This document shows, piece after piece, positions 4,296 to 9,882 of a stretch of 9,882 nt of DNA. The notes under the pieces were generated by a model that did not search any database, was not told the origin of the DNA, and saw nothing but the letters and a program-made list of their open reading frames with translations. The position numbers and the translations under genes are program-made. The stretch comes from DASXTS01 sp036505275 (GTDB taxonomy: Bacteria > Actinomycetota > Actinomycetes > Mycobacteriales > Pseudonocardiaceae): positions 1-9,882 of the forward strand of contig DASXTS010000444.1 in NCBI GenBank assembly GCA_036505275.1, read 5' to 3'. The first letter of the stretch is position 1, and each line of letters opens with the position of its first letter.

Positions 4296-6551
4296 ATGGG
4301 TCCGCTGGACACCCCGCTGGAGCGGCTGATCGGGGCCAAGACCGCGAGGACCCTGGCCGCCGGGCTCGACCTGCACACCGCCGGCGACCTGCTGCGGCAT
4401 TACCCCCGCCGGTACGCCTCGCGCGGCGAGCTGACCGACATCGGCAGCCTCGCCGTCGGCGAGTACGTCACCGTGGTGGCTGACGTGCTCTCGGCCAGCA
4501 AGCGGCGGATGAAGACCAGGAGCGGCACGCTGGTCGAGGTCATGATCGGCGACGGCCGGCACGTGCTGAAGTGCACGTTCTTCAACCAGGCGTGGCGGGA
4601 GAAGCAGCTTCATCCAGGGGTGCGCGGGCTGTTCGCCGGCAAGGTGACACGGTTCAACAGAAAGCTGCAGCTCGCCCACCCAGAGTGCCTGGTGCTGTCC
4701 GGCGACGGTGACGACGACGCGGTGGTCGACGACTTCGCGCGGGCGCTGATTCCGGTGTACCCATCGGCGCAGAAGATCCAGTCCTGGGTGATCGCCAACA
4801 GCGTCCGGATCGTGCTGGACACGCTGACCGGGCCGGCCGCGCCGGAGGACCCGCTGCCGGAGCCGGTGCGGCGCTCGCACGGGCTCGTCGGCCACCAGGA
4901 GGCGCTGCGCGGCATCCACCGGCCGGAGACCACGGCCGATGTCGAGACGGCCCGCCGCCGGCTGAAGTGGGACGAGGCGCTGGCCGTGCAGCTCGCCCTT
5001 GCCCAGCGACGGCTCGCGCTGGCCGATCGGCCGGCGCCGGCCTGCCCACCGGTGGCCGGTGGCCTGCTGGACGGCTTCGACGCGCAGCTGCCGTTCACGC
5101 TGACCGGCGGGCAGCGCGCCATCGGCGAGCAGATCACTCGTGACCTGGCTGCCGAGCACCCGATGAACCGGCTGGTGCAGGGCGAGGTGGGCAGCGGCAA
5201 GACCGTGATCGCGCTGCGGGCCATGCTGCAAGTGGTGGACGCCGGGCGGCAGGCCGCGCTGCTGGCGCCCACCGAGGTGCTGGCCGCGCAGCACGCCAGG
5301 TCGCTGCGCGAGCTGCTCGGGCCGCTCGGCCGGGCCGGCGAGCTGGACGGCGCCGAGCAGGCCACCTCGGTGACGCTGCTGACCGGGTCGCTCGGCGCCC
5401 GCTCGCGCAAGAAGGCCCTGCTGGACGCGGTATCCGGATCGGCGGGCATCGTGGTCGGCACGCACGCGCTGATCCAGGAACGGGTCGGCTTCGCCGATCT
5501 CGGCCTGGTGGTGGTCGACGAGCAGCACCGCTTCGGCGTCGAGCAGCGCGACGCCCTGCGCGGCCGGGCCGGTACCCAGCGCTGCCCGCACGTGCTCGTG
5601 ATGACCGCCACGCCGATCCCGCGGACGGTGGCCATGACGGTGTACGGCGACCTCGAGGTTTCCTCGCTGCGCGAGCTGCCGGTGGGGCGGGCGCCGATCT
5701 CGACCACGGTAGTGCCGGCCGGGGAGAAGCCCGCCTGGCTGGACCGAGCGTGGCGGCGGATCACCGAGGAGGTGGCCGCGGGTCACCAGGCGTACGTGGT
5801 ATGTCCGCGGATCGGCGACGCCGCCGCCCTCGACGAGGACGTGGATTTCCCGCCTGCTGTGGAGCTGGTTGGGTCCGAACCGCCGGATGGCGACGATGCC
5901 GGAGAAGCCGTAGATGCCGACTCGGCGGGGGCGCGGCGTCCACCGCTCGCGGTCTCCGAGGTGGCACCGATGCTCATCGACGGGCCGCTGGCCGGCCTAC
6001 GGGTTGGCGTGCTGCATGGCCGGCTGCCGGCCGAGGAGAAGGACCTCGTCATGCGGTCGTTCGCCGATGGCACGCTGGACGTGCTGGTGGCCACCACGGT
6101 GATCGAGGTCGGGGTGGACGTGCCGAACGCCACCGTGATGGTGATCATGGACGCGGACCGCTTCGGGGTGTCCCAGCTCCACCAACTCCGTGGCCGGGTC
6201 GGCCGCGGCTCCGCGCCGGGGTTGTGTCTGCTGGTCACCGACGCCGTGACCGGCTCGCCGGCACGTGAGCGGCTGGACGCGGTGGCAGCCACCTCCGACG
6301 GCTTCGAGCTCGCCCGGCTCGACCTTGAGCTGCGCCGCGAGGGCGACATCCTCGGTGCCGCCCAGCACGGCCGCCGCTCCGGCCTTCGCCTGCTGTCCCT
6401 CCTCCGCGACGAGCAGCTCATCGCCGACGCCCGCGCCGTGGCCGCGGCTCTCATCACCGAGGACGCCGCCCTTCGCCGGTATCCAGCCCTGGCCGCCTCC
6501 GTGGCCGACCTGGTCGCCGAGGACCGTGCCGAATACCTCGAAAAGACCTGA
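4296..6551 (+). CDS. recG: ATP-dependent DNA helicase RecG
   Basis: RecG is a double-strand DNA translocase that remodels stalled replication forks, R-loops and Holliday junctions. The 751-residue protein begins with a helical segment and the wedge/OB domain that grips branched DNA, including RHYPRRYASRGELTDI. The helicase core follows: Walker A GEVGSGKT (296-303), DEQH box (408-411) continuing HRFGVEQRDAL, MTATPIPRT (436-444), and motif VI QLHQLRGRVGRG (627-638). The C-terminal TRG-like region reads LELRREGDILGAAQHG. A charged, low-complexity insertion (about 508-560, rich in Asp, Pro, Gly) separates VVCPRI from GLRVGVLHGRL; it makes the protein longer than E. coli RecG (693). ATG 4296 is preferred, with GTG 4290 two codons upstream as an alternative. 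The gene is 13 bp after the DAK2 gene and shares its operon. No classical terminator follows; instead its stop leads straight into repeat array 2. Confidence 0.96.
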   Translation: MGPLDTPLERLIGAKTARTLAAGLDLHTAGDLLRHYPRRYASRGELTDIGSLAVGEYVTVVADVLSASKRRMKTRSGTLVEVMIGDGRHVLKCTFFNQAWREKQLHPGVRGLFAGKVTRFNRKLQLAHPECLVLSGDGDDDAVVDDFARALIPVYPSAQKIQSWVIANSVRIVLDTLTGPAAPEDPLPEPVRRSHGLVGHQEALRGIHRPETTADVETARRRLKWDEALAVQLALAQRRLALADRPAPACPPVAGGLLDGFDAQLPFTLTGGQRAIGEQITRDLAAEHPMNRLVQGEVGSGKTVIALRAMLQVVDAGRQAALLAPTEVLAAQHARSLRELLGPLGRAGELDGAEQATSVTLLTGSLGARSRKKALLDAVSGSAGIVVGTHALIQERVGFADLGLVVVDEQHRFGVEQRDALRGRAGTQRCPHVLVMTATPIPRTVAMTVYGDLEVSSLRELPVGRAPISTTVVPAGEKPAWLDRAWRRITEEVAAGHQAYVVCPRIGDAAALDEDVDFPPAVELVGSEPPDGDDAGEAVDADSAGARRPPLAVSEVAPMLIDGPLAGLRVGVLHGRLPAEEKDLVMRSFADGTLDVLVATTVIEVGVDVPNATVMVIMDADRFGVSQLHQLRGRVGRGSAPGLCLLVTDAVTGSPARERLDAVAATSDGFELARLDLELRREGDILGAAQHGRRSGLRLLSLLRDEQLIADARAVAAALITEDAALRRYPALAASVADLVAEDRAEYLEKT

Positions 6552-6585
6552 CCGCGCACGCCGTACCGCACCCCGCCTCATCGGC

Positions 6586-6605
6586 GTGTCCGCGCGTGCG
6601 GACAC
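6586..6605. terminator. Perfect hairpin GTGTCCGC-GCGT-GCGGACAC after recG
   Basis: Eight-bp perfect arms (6586-6593 and 6598-6605) close a 4-nt loop, 34 bp after the recG stop. On the + strand it is followed by ATGAGTTTG, only slightly U-rich. It is the best candidate for a recG terminator. Related palindromes made from the same repeat units occur at 6722-6741 and 6809-6830, so a role other than termination is also possible. Confidence 0.5.
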
Positions 6606-6622
6606 ATGAGTTTGCGGTTTCA

Positions 6623-6639
6623 GCACATTCGGAATGTGC
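6623..6639. other. Hairpin GCACATTC-G-GAATGTGC inside array 2
   Basis: GCACATTC (6623-6630) and GAATGTGC (6632-6639) are perfect inverted arms around one base, in practice a 6-bp stem with a TCGGA loop. It lies in the most diverged, AT-richer part of array 2 (TTTGCGGTTTCAG precedes it), unlike the neighbouring GC-rich units. Confidence 0.6.
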
Positions 6640-6721
6640 CGAGGCGGCCAACACGCCGTGCCGGACCGCGGACACGCCGTGCCGAACCGGCGGACACGCC
6701 GTGCCGGACCGCCCAACTCGG

Positions 6722-6741
6722 GTGTCCGAACGCGCGGACAC
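6722..6741. other. Palindrome GTGTCCG-AACGCG-CGGACAC in array 2
   Basis: Seven-bp perfect arms (6722-6728, 6735-6741) around a 6-nt loop are formed where a variant GTGTCCG unit abuts a standard CGGACAC unit. The same junction gives the palindrome at 6809-6830, exactly 88 bp (four units) further on. Confidence 0.6.
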
Positions 6742-6808
6742 GCCGTGCACAACGCGCGGACACGCGGTGCCGAACCGGCGGACACGCCGGGACCAACCGC
6801 CTGACTCA

Positions 6809-6830
6809 CGTGTCCGGACGCGCGGACACG
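6809..6830. terminator. Palindrome CGTGTCCG-GACGCG-CGGACACG next to the - gene stop
   Basis: Eight-bp perfect arms (6809-6816 and 6823-6830) with a 6-nt loop begin 4 bp beyond the stop codon of the - strand membrane-protein gene. The position suits a terminator for that gene, although no U-tract follows on the - strand. Confidence 0.45.
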
Positions 6831-6834
6831 CGGG

Positions 6835-7845
6835 TCAGGCGGGGAGTTGGCCGCGGTAGGCGTTGTCGAGGGCCGCCTGTGCGGGCCGGGGGATGCGGAT
6901 GTGGCCGGCGCGTTCGAGGCGGGCGAGTTCGGTGCGGGCCTTGGCGTAGGCCACCAGGCGCTCGGCGTCGTTGTCGCTGTCCCGCGCGGTGGTGAGCAGG
7001 CGCACGACGCGCTCGACCGTGGACCGCTCTTCCTCGGGCAGGCGCGATAGCCGGATCCGCTCGGCTGCCTCGCGGGCGGCGTGCCAGGAGCGCCAGGCCA
7101 GCTCGACCGCGGCGATATACCGGTCGCGGTGCGGCTGCTCCGGCGGGCTGTCGACGTCGAGGGCCTGGGCCTCGGCGAACGCCTCGACGAAGCGGGCCGT
7201 GCTGGGCACGGTGACGTCGGCCAGCGCCGGCAGCCGCAGCACGGCTAGCGCGTCGCACTCGTAGGCGGCGTACTCCGACCGCAGCGTGGCGAACCGGCTC
7301 TTGGCATGCCGCCAGGCATTCACCGGCGGCCGCTGCGGTGGGCGCTGCGGGGGCATGAGCGCCGGGCCACGGCCGGCCAGACCGTACGGACCGGCGGCCA
7401 ACCGCTGCCGGTAGTACTGGCCGTTCCGGATCGATCGCCGGACACCACGGGCGATCAGCACCGGCCCGACGATCGCCCCGACGAGCACGGCCATGCCAAA
7501 GGCCGCGAGCATCATGGGTACCAGGATGGACACGCCGATCACCCCCGCCATGATCAACAGCGGCACCGGTAGGCGCCGCGCGACCCGCCATGCACGGCGG
7601 CGACGACTGCGGTAGCGGTGGCCGTATGGCCCGTGGAACGTCGGCCGGGCGCCGTAGGACGGCGGGCCGGCCATCGGCCTGAGGGGCCGTGAACCAGAAG
7701 CCGGACCAGACGCCGGTCCGGAAGCCGGTCCCCACCGACCTGACGGCGGCCCGGCCATTGGGCGGATGGGAGGACTGGGCGGACTGGGCGGACCGGACGG
7801 ACCGGACGGACCGGACGGCCGCCACCCAGGACCTCGCTGGTGCAT
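6835..7845 (-). CDS. Pro/Gly-rich membrane protein of unknown function
   Basis: I do not recognise a named family. The 336-residue product has four visible parts. Residues 1-78 are a disordered tail rich in Pro, Gly and Ser with repeats of SGP and PASG. A basic patch (RYRSRRRRAWRVARR, 77-91) precedes a hydrophobic block (about 93-133, LPVPLLIMAGVIGVSILVP onward) that can form two closely spaced membrane helices or a hairpin. Residues 175-336 are a soluble helical domain with conserved-looking segments such as RFATLRSEYAAYECDALAVL and a final RPAQAALDNAYRGQLPA. The basic patch suggests a cytoplasmic N-terminus. ATG 7845 is chosen because GGAAGGGG lies 8 nt upstream; an in-frame TTG at 7926 would add 27 residues but lacks support. 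The gene converges with recG and diverges from pyc. The well-formed helical domain argues for a real gene despite the low-complexity tail. Confidence 0.82.
   Translation of the reverse strand: MHQRGPGWRPSGPSGPSGPPSPPSPPIRPMAGPPSGRWGPASGPASGPASGSRPLRPMAGPPSYGARPTFHGPYGHRYRSRRRRAWRVARRLPVPLLIMAGVIGVSILVPMMLAAFGMAVLVGAIVGPVLIARGVRRSIRNGQYYRQRLAAGPYGLAGRGPALMPPQRPPQRPPVNAWRHAKSRFATLRSEYAAYECDALAVLRLPALADVTVPSTARFVEAFAEAQALDVDSPPEQPHRDRYIAAVELAWRSWHAAREAAERIRLSRLPEEERSTVERVVRLLTTARDSDNDAERLVAYAKARTELARLERAGHIRIPRPAQAALDNAYRGQLPA
7769..7819 (-). repeat. 9-bp coding repeats in the membrane protein's Pro-rich tail
   Basis: On the + strand, GGACTGGGC occurs twice in succession and the related GGACCGGAC unit occurs about three times, in one 9-bp register. 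On the coding strand they specify the Ser-Gly-Pro and Pro-Pro-Ser repeats at residues 11-26. A second short set (Pro-Ala-Ser-Gly, near residues 40-51) lies at about 7690-7725. Copy number could vary without breaking the frame. Confidence 0.75.
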
Positions 7846-7853
7846 CCTGACCA

Positions 7854-7861
7854 CCCCTTCC
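7854..7861 (-). promoter_or_regulatory. Shine-Dalgarno GGAAGGGG for the membrane-protein gene
   Basis: GGAAGGGG on the - strand is separated by 8 nt (TGGTCAGG) from ATG 7845-7843. It is the reason to start the gene there and not at the upstream TTG at 7926. Confidence 0.6.
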
Positions 7862-7928
7862 AGCCCGCGCCAGGCTTCCTTGATACCACCGACCGCGGCA
7901 GTAAGGCGAGAGGAATGACGCCACAACA

Positions 7929-7957
7929 GACGTCACATTTGACGTCAAGTTGACGAG
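7929..7957. promoter_or_regulatory. Cluster of TGACGTCA-like boxes between the membrane gene and pyc
   Basis: GACGTCA occurs at 7929-7935 and 7941-7947, and a half-copy TTGACGA at 7951-7957, so the GACG cores start 12 and 11 bp apart, about one helical turn. The central copy is the 10-bp perfect palindrome TTGACGTCAA (7939-7948). This is the least GC-rich part of the 208-bp divergent gap. It looks like an operator for a dimeric regulator binding one DNA face. TTGACG at 7939, at 7950, and at 7948-7943 on the - strand could also act as -35 elements, but no matching -10 was found. Confidence 0.5.
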
Positions 7958-8007
7958 CGACCTGGACGGCACGGAGCTGCGGCCGGGTACGGGGTACCGT
8001 GCCGGCT

Positions 8008-8019
8008 ACCTCCAGAGGT
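8008..8019. promoter_or_regulatory. Inverted repeat ACCTC-CA-GAGGT upstream of pyc
   Basis: Five-bp perfect arms flank a 2-nt centre, 34 bp before the pyc ATG, within the probable 5' leader or promoter. A second short symmetry, GGTAC-GGG-GTACC, lies at 7986-7998. These are short and could arise by chance; a regulator-binding role is inference. Confidence 0.25.
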
Positions 8020-8044
8020 TCACTTGGCGGGTTTACCGAGCGAC

Positions 8045-8048
8045 GGAG
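8045..8048 (+). promoter_or_regulatory. pyc Shine-Dalgarno GGAG
   Basis: GGAG ends 5 nt before ATG 8054, so pyc is translated from a leadered mRNA, unlike the apparently leaderless genes at the left of the window. It also supports ATG 8054 as the start. Confidence 0.6.
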
Positions 8049-8053
8049 CAGCC

Positions 8054-9882
8054 ATGTTTCGCAAGGTCCTGGTGGCCAACCGCGGCGAGATTGCGATCAG
8101 GGCGTTCCGCGCGGCGTACGAGCTCGGCTCGCACACGGTCGCGGTGTTCCCGCACGAGGACCGCAACTCGCTGCACCGGCTCAAGGCCGACGAGGCGTAC
8201 GAAATCGGCGAGCCCGGGCACCCCGTGCGCGCCTACCTGTCGGTCGACGGGATCATCAAAGCGGCCCGCAAGGCGGGCGCCGATGCGATCTACCCCGGCT
8301 ACGGCTTCCTGTCCGAGAACCCGGCGCTGGCCGAGGCGTGCGTCAGGGCCGGCATCACGTTCGTCGGGCCGGCCAAGGAGGTGCTGGAGCTCACCGGCAA
8401 CAAGGCACGGGCGGTGGCCGCGGCCACCGCGGCCGGGCTGCCGGTGCTGCGCAGCTCAGCCCCGTCGAGCGACGTCGCAACCCTGCAGGAGGCCGCCGCG
8501 GACGTCGGCTTTCCGCTGTTCGTCAAGGCCGTCGCCGGCGGCGGCGGCCGCGGCATGCGGCGGGTGTCACACCATGATCACCTCAGGGAAGCGCTGGACG
8601 CTGCCATGCGCGAGGCCGAATCCTCGTTCGGCGACGCCACCGTGTTCCTCGAGCGGGCCGTCATCGACCCGAGGCACATCGAGGTCCAGGTGCTGGCCGA
8701 CGCCACCGGCGAGGTGGTGCACCTGTTCGAGCGGGACTGCTCGGTGCAGCGCCGGCACCAGAAGGTCCTGGAGATCGCGCCCGCGCCCAACCTGGACCCC
8801 GCACTGCGCGACCGGATCTGCGCCGACGCGGTGACCTTTGCCCGGCACATCCGCTACGTCAACGCCGGCACCGTCGAATTCCTGGTCGACAGCGACGGCA
8901 ACTACGTGTTCATCGAGATGAACCCGCGCATCCAGGTCGAGCACACTGTGACCGAGGAGGTCACCGACATCGATCTGGTGGCATCGCAGCTGCGGATCTC
9001 GGCCGGCGACACGCTGGCCGACCTCGGGCTGACCCAGGACGCAATCATGCTGCGCGGCGTCGCCCTGCAGTGCCGCATCACCACCGAGGACCCGGCCAAC
9101 GGGTTCCGGCCGGACACCGGCACGATCACCGCGTACCGCTCGCCCGGCGGCGCCGGCATCCGGATCGACGGCGGCACCACCCACTCCGGCGCCCAGATCA
9201 GCGCCCATTTCGACTCGATGCTGGTCAAGCTGACCTGCCGGGGCCCCGATTTCGCCACCGCGGTACGCCGGGCCCGCCGCGCGGTCGCCGAGTTCCGGAT
9301 CCGCGGGCCGGCCACCAACATCCCGTTCCTGCAGGCGCTGCTCGACGACCCGGACTTCCGGGCCGGAAAGGTGACCACCTCGTTCATCGAGCAGCGGCCG
9401 CACCTGCTCACCGCGAAGAGCTCCGCCGACCGCGGCACCCGCATCCTGGCCTACCTGGCCGACGTCACGGTCAACCGGCCCAACGGCCCCCGGCCGATCA
9501 GCGTCGACCCGATCGAGAAGCTGCCACCCGTCGATCTGACCGCGACGCCGCCGGCCGGCTCGCGGCAGCGGCTACTGGAGCTGGGCCCGGACGGGTTCGC
9601 CCGGTGGCTGCGCGCCTCGCCCGCGCTCGGGGTCACCGACACCACGTTCCGGGACGCGCACCAGTCCCTGCTGGCGACCAGGATCCGGACCAAGGATCTA
9701 CTGGCGGTGGCGCCACACGTGGCGCGCACGACCCAGCAGCTGCTGTCCGTCGAGTGCTGGGGCGGTGCGACGTATGACGTGGCGCTGCGCTTCCTCGCCG
9801 AGGACCCCTGGGCGCGGCTGCACGCGCTGCGCAAGGCGATGCCCAACCTGTGCCTGCAGATGCTGCTGCGCGGCCGCAACAC
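8054..9882 (+). CDS. pyc: Pyruvate carboxylase (3' partial; biotin carboxylase and start of carboxyltransferase)
   Basis: Pyruvate carboxylase makes oxaloacetate from pyruvate, bicarbonate and ATP using a tethered biotin, refilling the TCA cycle. The frame is open from ATG 8054 to the window edge, about 609 codons of an expected ~1,120-1,150. The biotin-carboxylase domain shows FRKVLVANRGEIAIRAF at the N-terminus, IYPGYGFLSENP, GNKARA, the ATP-grasp glycine loop with Lys158 and GGGGRGM (162-168), ERDCSVQRRHQKV, and FIEMNPRIQVEHTVTE with the catalytic Arg292. After a biotin-carboxylase C-domain and linker, the carboxyltransferase barrel begins at VTDTTFRDAHQSLLATR (527 on; DTTFRDAHQ 529-537), with SVECWGGATYDVA and LQMLLRGRN at the edge. 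The single-chain BC-CT fusion separates it from acetyl- or propionyl-CoA carboxylase alpha subunits. The biotin-carrier domain is beyond the window. No frameshift is present. Confidence 0.96.
   Translation, partial: MFRKVLVANRGEIAIRAFRAAYELGSHTVAVFPHEDRNSLHRLKADEAYEIGEPGHPVRAYLSVDGIIKAARKAGADAIYPGYGFLSENPALAEACVRAGITFVGPAKEVLELTGNKARAVAAATAAGLPVLRSSAPSSDVATLQEAAADVGFPLFVKAVAGGGGRGMRRVSHHDHLREALDAAMREAESSFGDATVFLERAVIDPRHIEVQVLADATGEVVHLFERDCSVQRRHQKVLEIAPAPNLDPALRDRICADAVTFARHIRYVNAGTVEFLVDSDGNYVFIEMNPRIQVEHTVTEEVTDIDLVASQLRISAGDTLADLGLTQDAIMLRGVALQCRITTEDPANGFRPDTGTITAYRSPGGAGIRIDGGTTHSGAQISAHFDSMLVKLTCRGPDFATAVRRARRAVAEFRIRGPATNIPFLQALLDDPDFRAGKVTTSFIEQRPHLLTAKSSADRGTRILAYLADVTVNRPNGPRPISVDPIEKLPPVDLTATPPAGSRQRLLELGPDGFARWLRASPALGVTDTTFRDAHQSLLATRIRTKDLLAVAPHVARTTQQLLSVECWGGATYDVALRFLAEDPWARLHALRKAMPNLCLQMLLRGRN

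Larger units (their letters stand above)
6556..6840 (-). repeat. 22-bp-period tandem array filling the recG / membrane-gene gap (array 2)
   Basis: About 13 degenerate units can be aligned, starting at 6556, 6578, 6602, 6625, 6651, 6672, 6694, 6716, 6738, 6760, 6782, 6804 and 6826. Spacing is exactly 22 bp from 6672 onward, and 21-26 bp earlier. The most common unit begins ACACGCCGTGCCG and ends AACCGGCGG; units at 6716 and 6804 are a variant type beginning ACTC and containing GTGTCCG. The array starts 4 bp after the recG stop. Its last unit overlaps the stop codon of the - strand gene (TGA 6837-6835). Read on the - strand its core, CGTGTCCGCCGGTT, matches array 1 at 2041. A 22-bp period cannot maintain one reading frame, and the predicted peptides through it are not protein-like. 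Confidence 0.88.

Noticed and set aside
4143..5786. Long open frame on the - strand opposite recG (547 codons)
   Set aside because: The + strand holds a full set of RecG helicase motifs over the same bases; the - translation is His/Arg/Gly-rich noise.
6454..6750. Small - strand protein through array 2 (98 codons), and + strand ORFs at 6596-6995
   Set aside because: The predicted peptides are translations of the 22-bp repeat in rotating frames, with no ribosome-binding site.
6556..6840. CRISPR array
   Set aside because: The units are contiguous at 22 bp with no unique spacers, they vary among themselves, and no cas gene is nearby.
7950..8834. Overlapping + frame suggesting pyc is frameshifted
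   Set aside because: The true pyc frame from 8054 reads without a stop to the window edge, with conserved motifs throughout; the other frame is Arg/Ser/Pro-rich noise.
1..9882. Mobile element, prophage, defence island or secondary-metabolite cluster
   Set aside because: I saw no transposase, integrase, phage, nuclease-defence or biosynthetic genes; the recognised genes are housekeeping.
1..9882. tRNA or other structured RNA gene
   Set aside because: I found no cloverleaf-like segment or recognisable riboswitch by eye in the intergenic regions; a covariance-model scan would be needed to be certain.

Overview
The window is a stretch of very GC-rich chromosome with almost every third codon position G or C, GTG starts, and protein sequences typical of Actinomycetota. 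The order thiL - ung - rpmB - DAK2/FakA-type protein - recG - pyc is a housekeeping arrangement familiar from actinobacteria (mycobacteria keep most of it). The exact genus cannot be read from the sequence. A Pseudonocardiales or Micromonosporales member is my best guess, by inference only.

Layout. The window opens inside thiL (thiamine-monophosphate kinase, + strand, 5' end cut off). A 13-bp tandem repeat sits on its stop codon, followed by a small GNAT acetyltransferase and ung (uracil-DNA glycosylase), both +. After the ung stop is a short degenerate array with a 22-bp period, then a GC-rich hairpin that ends the oppositely oriented rpmB (ribosomal protein L28). rpmB diverges from a two-gene + unit, a FakA-type DAK2 protein and recG, which are 13 bp apart and probably translationally coupled. 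The 283 bp between the recG stop and the stop of a convergent - strand gene is almost completely filled by a second, larger 22-bp array of the same family. The - strand gene encodes a Pro/Gly-rich membrane protein of unknown function. It diverges from pyc (pyruvate carboxylase), whose first ~609 codons run off the right edge.

How the genes relate. They are mostly independent housekeeping functions: thiamine diphosphate synthesis, uracil removal from DNA, replication-fork and Holliday-junction processing, ribosome assembly, probable fatty-acid phosphorylation, and anaplerosis. The GNAT, ung, DAK2 and rpmB genes share a GCTAYNNT-type -10 box. In the first three it lies 7-8 nt before the start codon, as expected for leaderless mRNAs.

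I found no new multi-gene system here. The most unusual structure is non-coding: a 22-bp-period repeat family placed at two convergent gene ends, starting within a few bases of stop codons and oriented the same way relative to the gene it follows. Further points are palindromes inside that array, 9-bp coding minisatellites in two proteins, and a cluster of TGACGTCA-like boxes between the membrane-protein gene and pyc.
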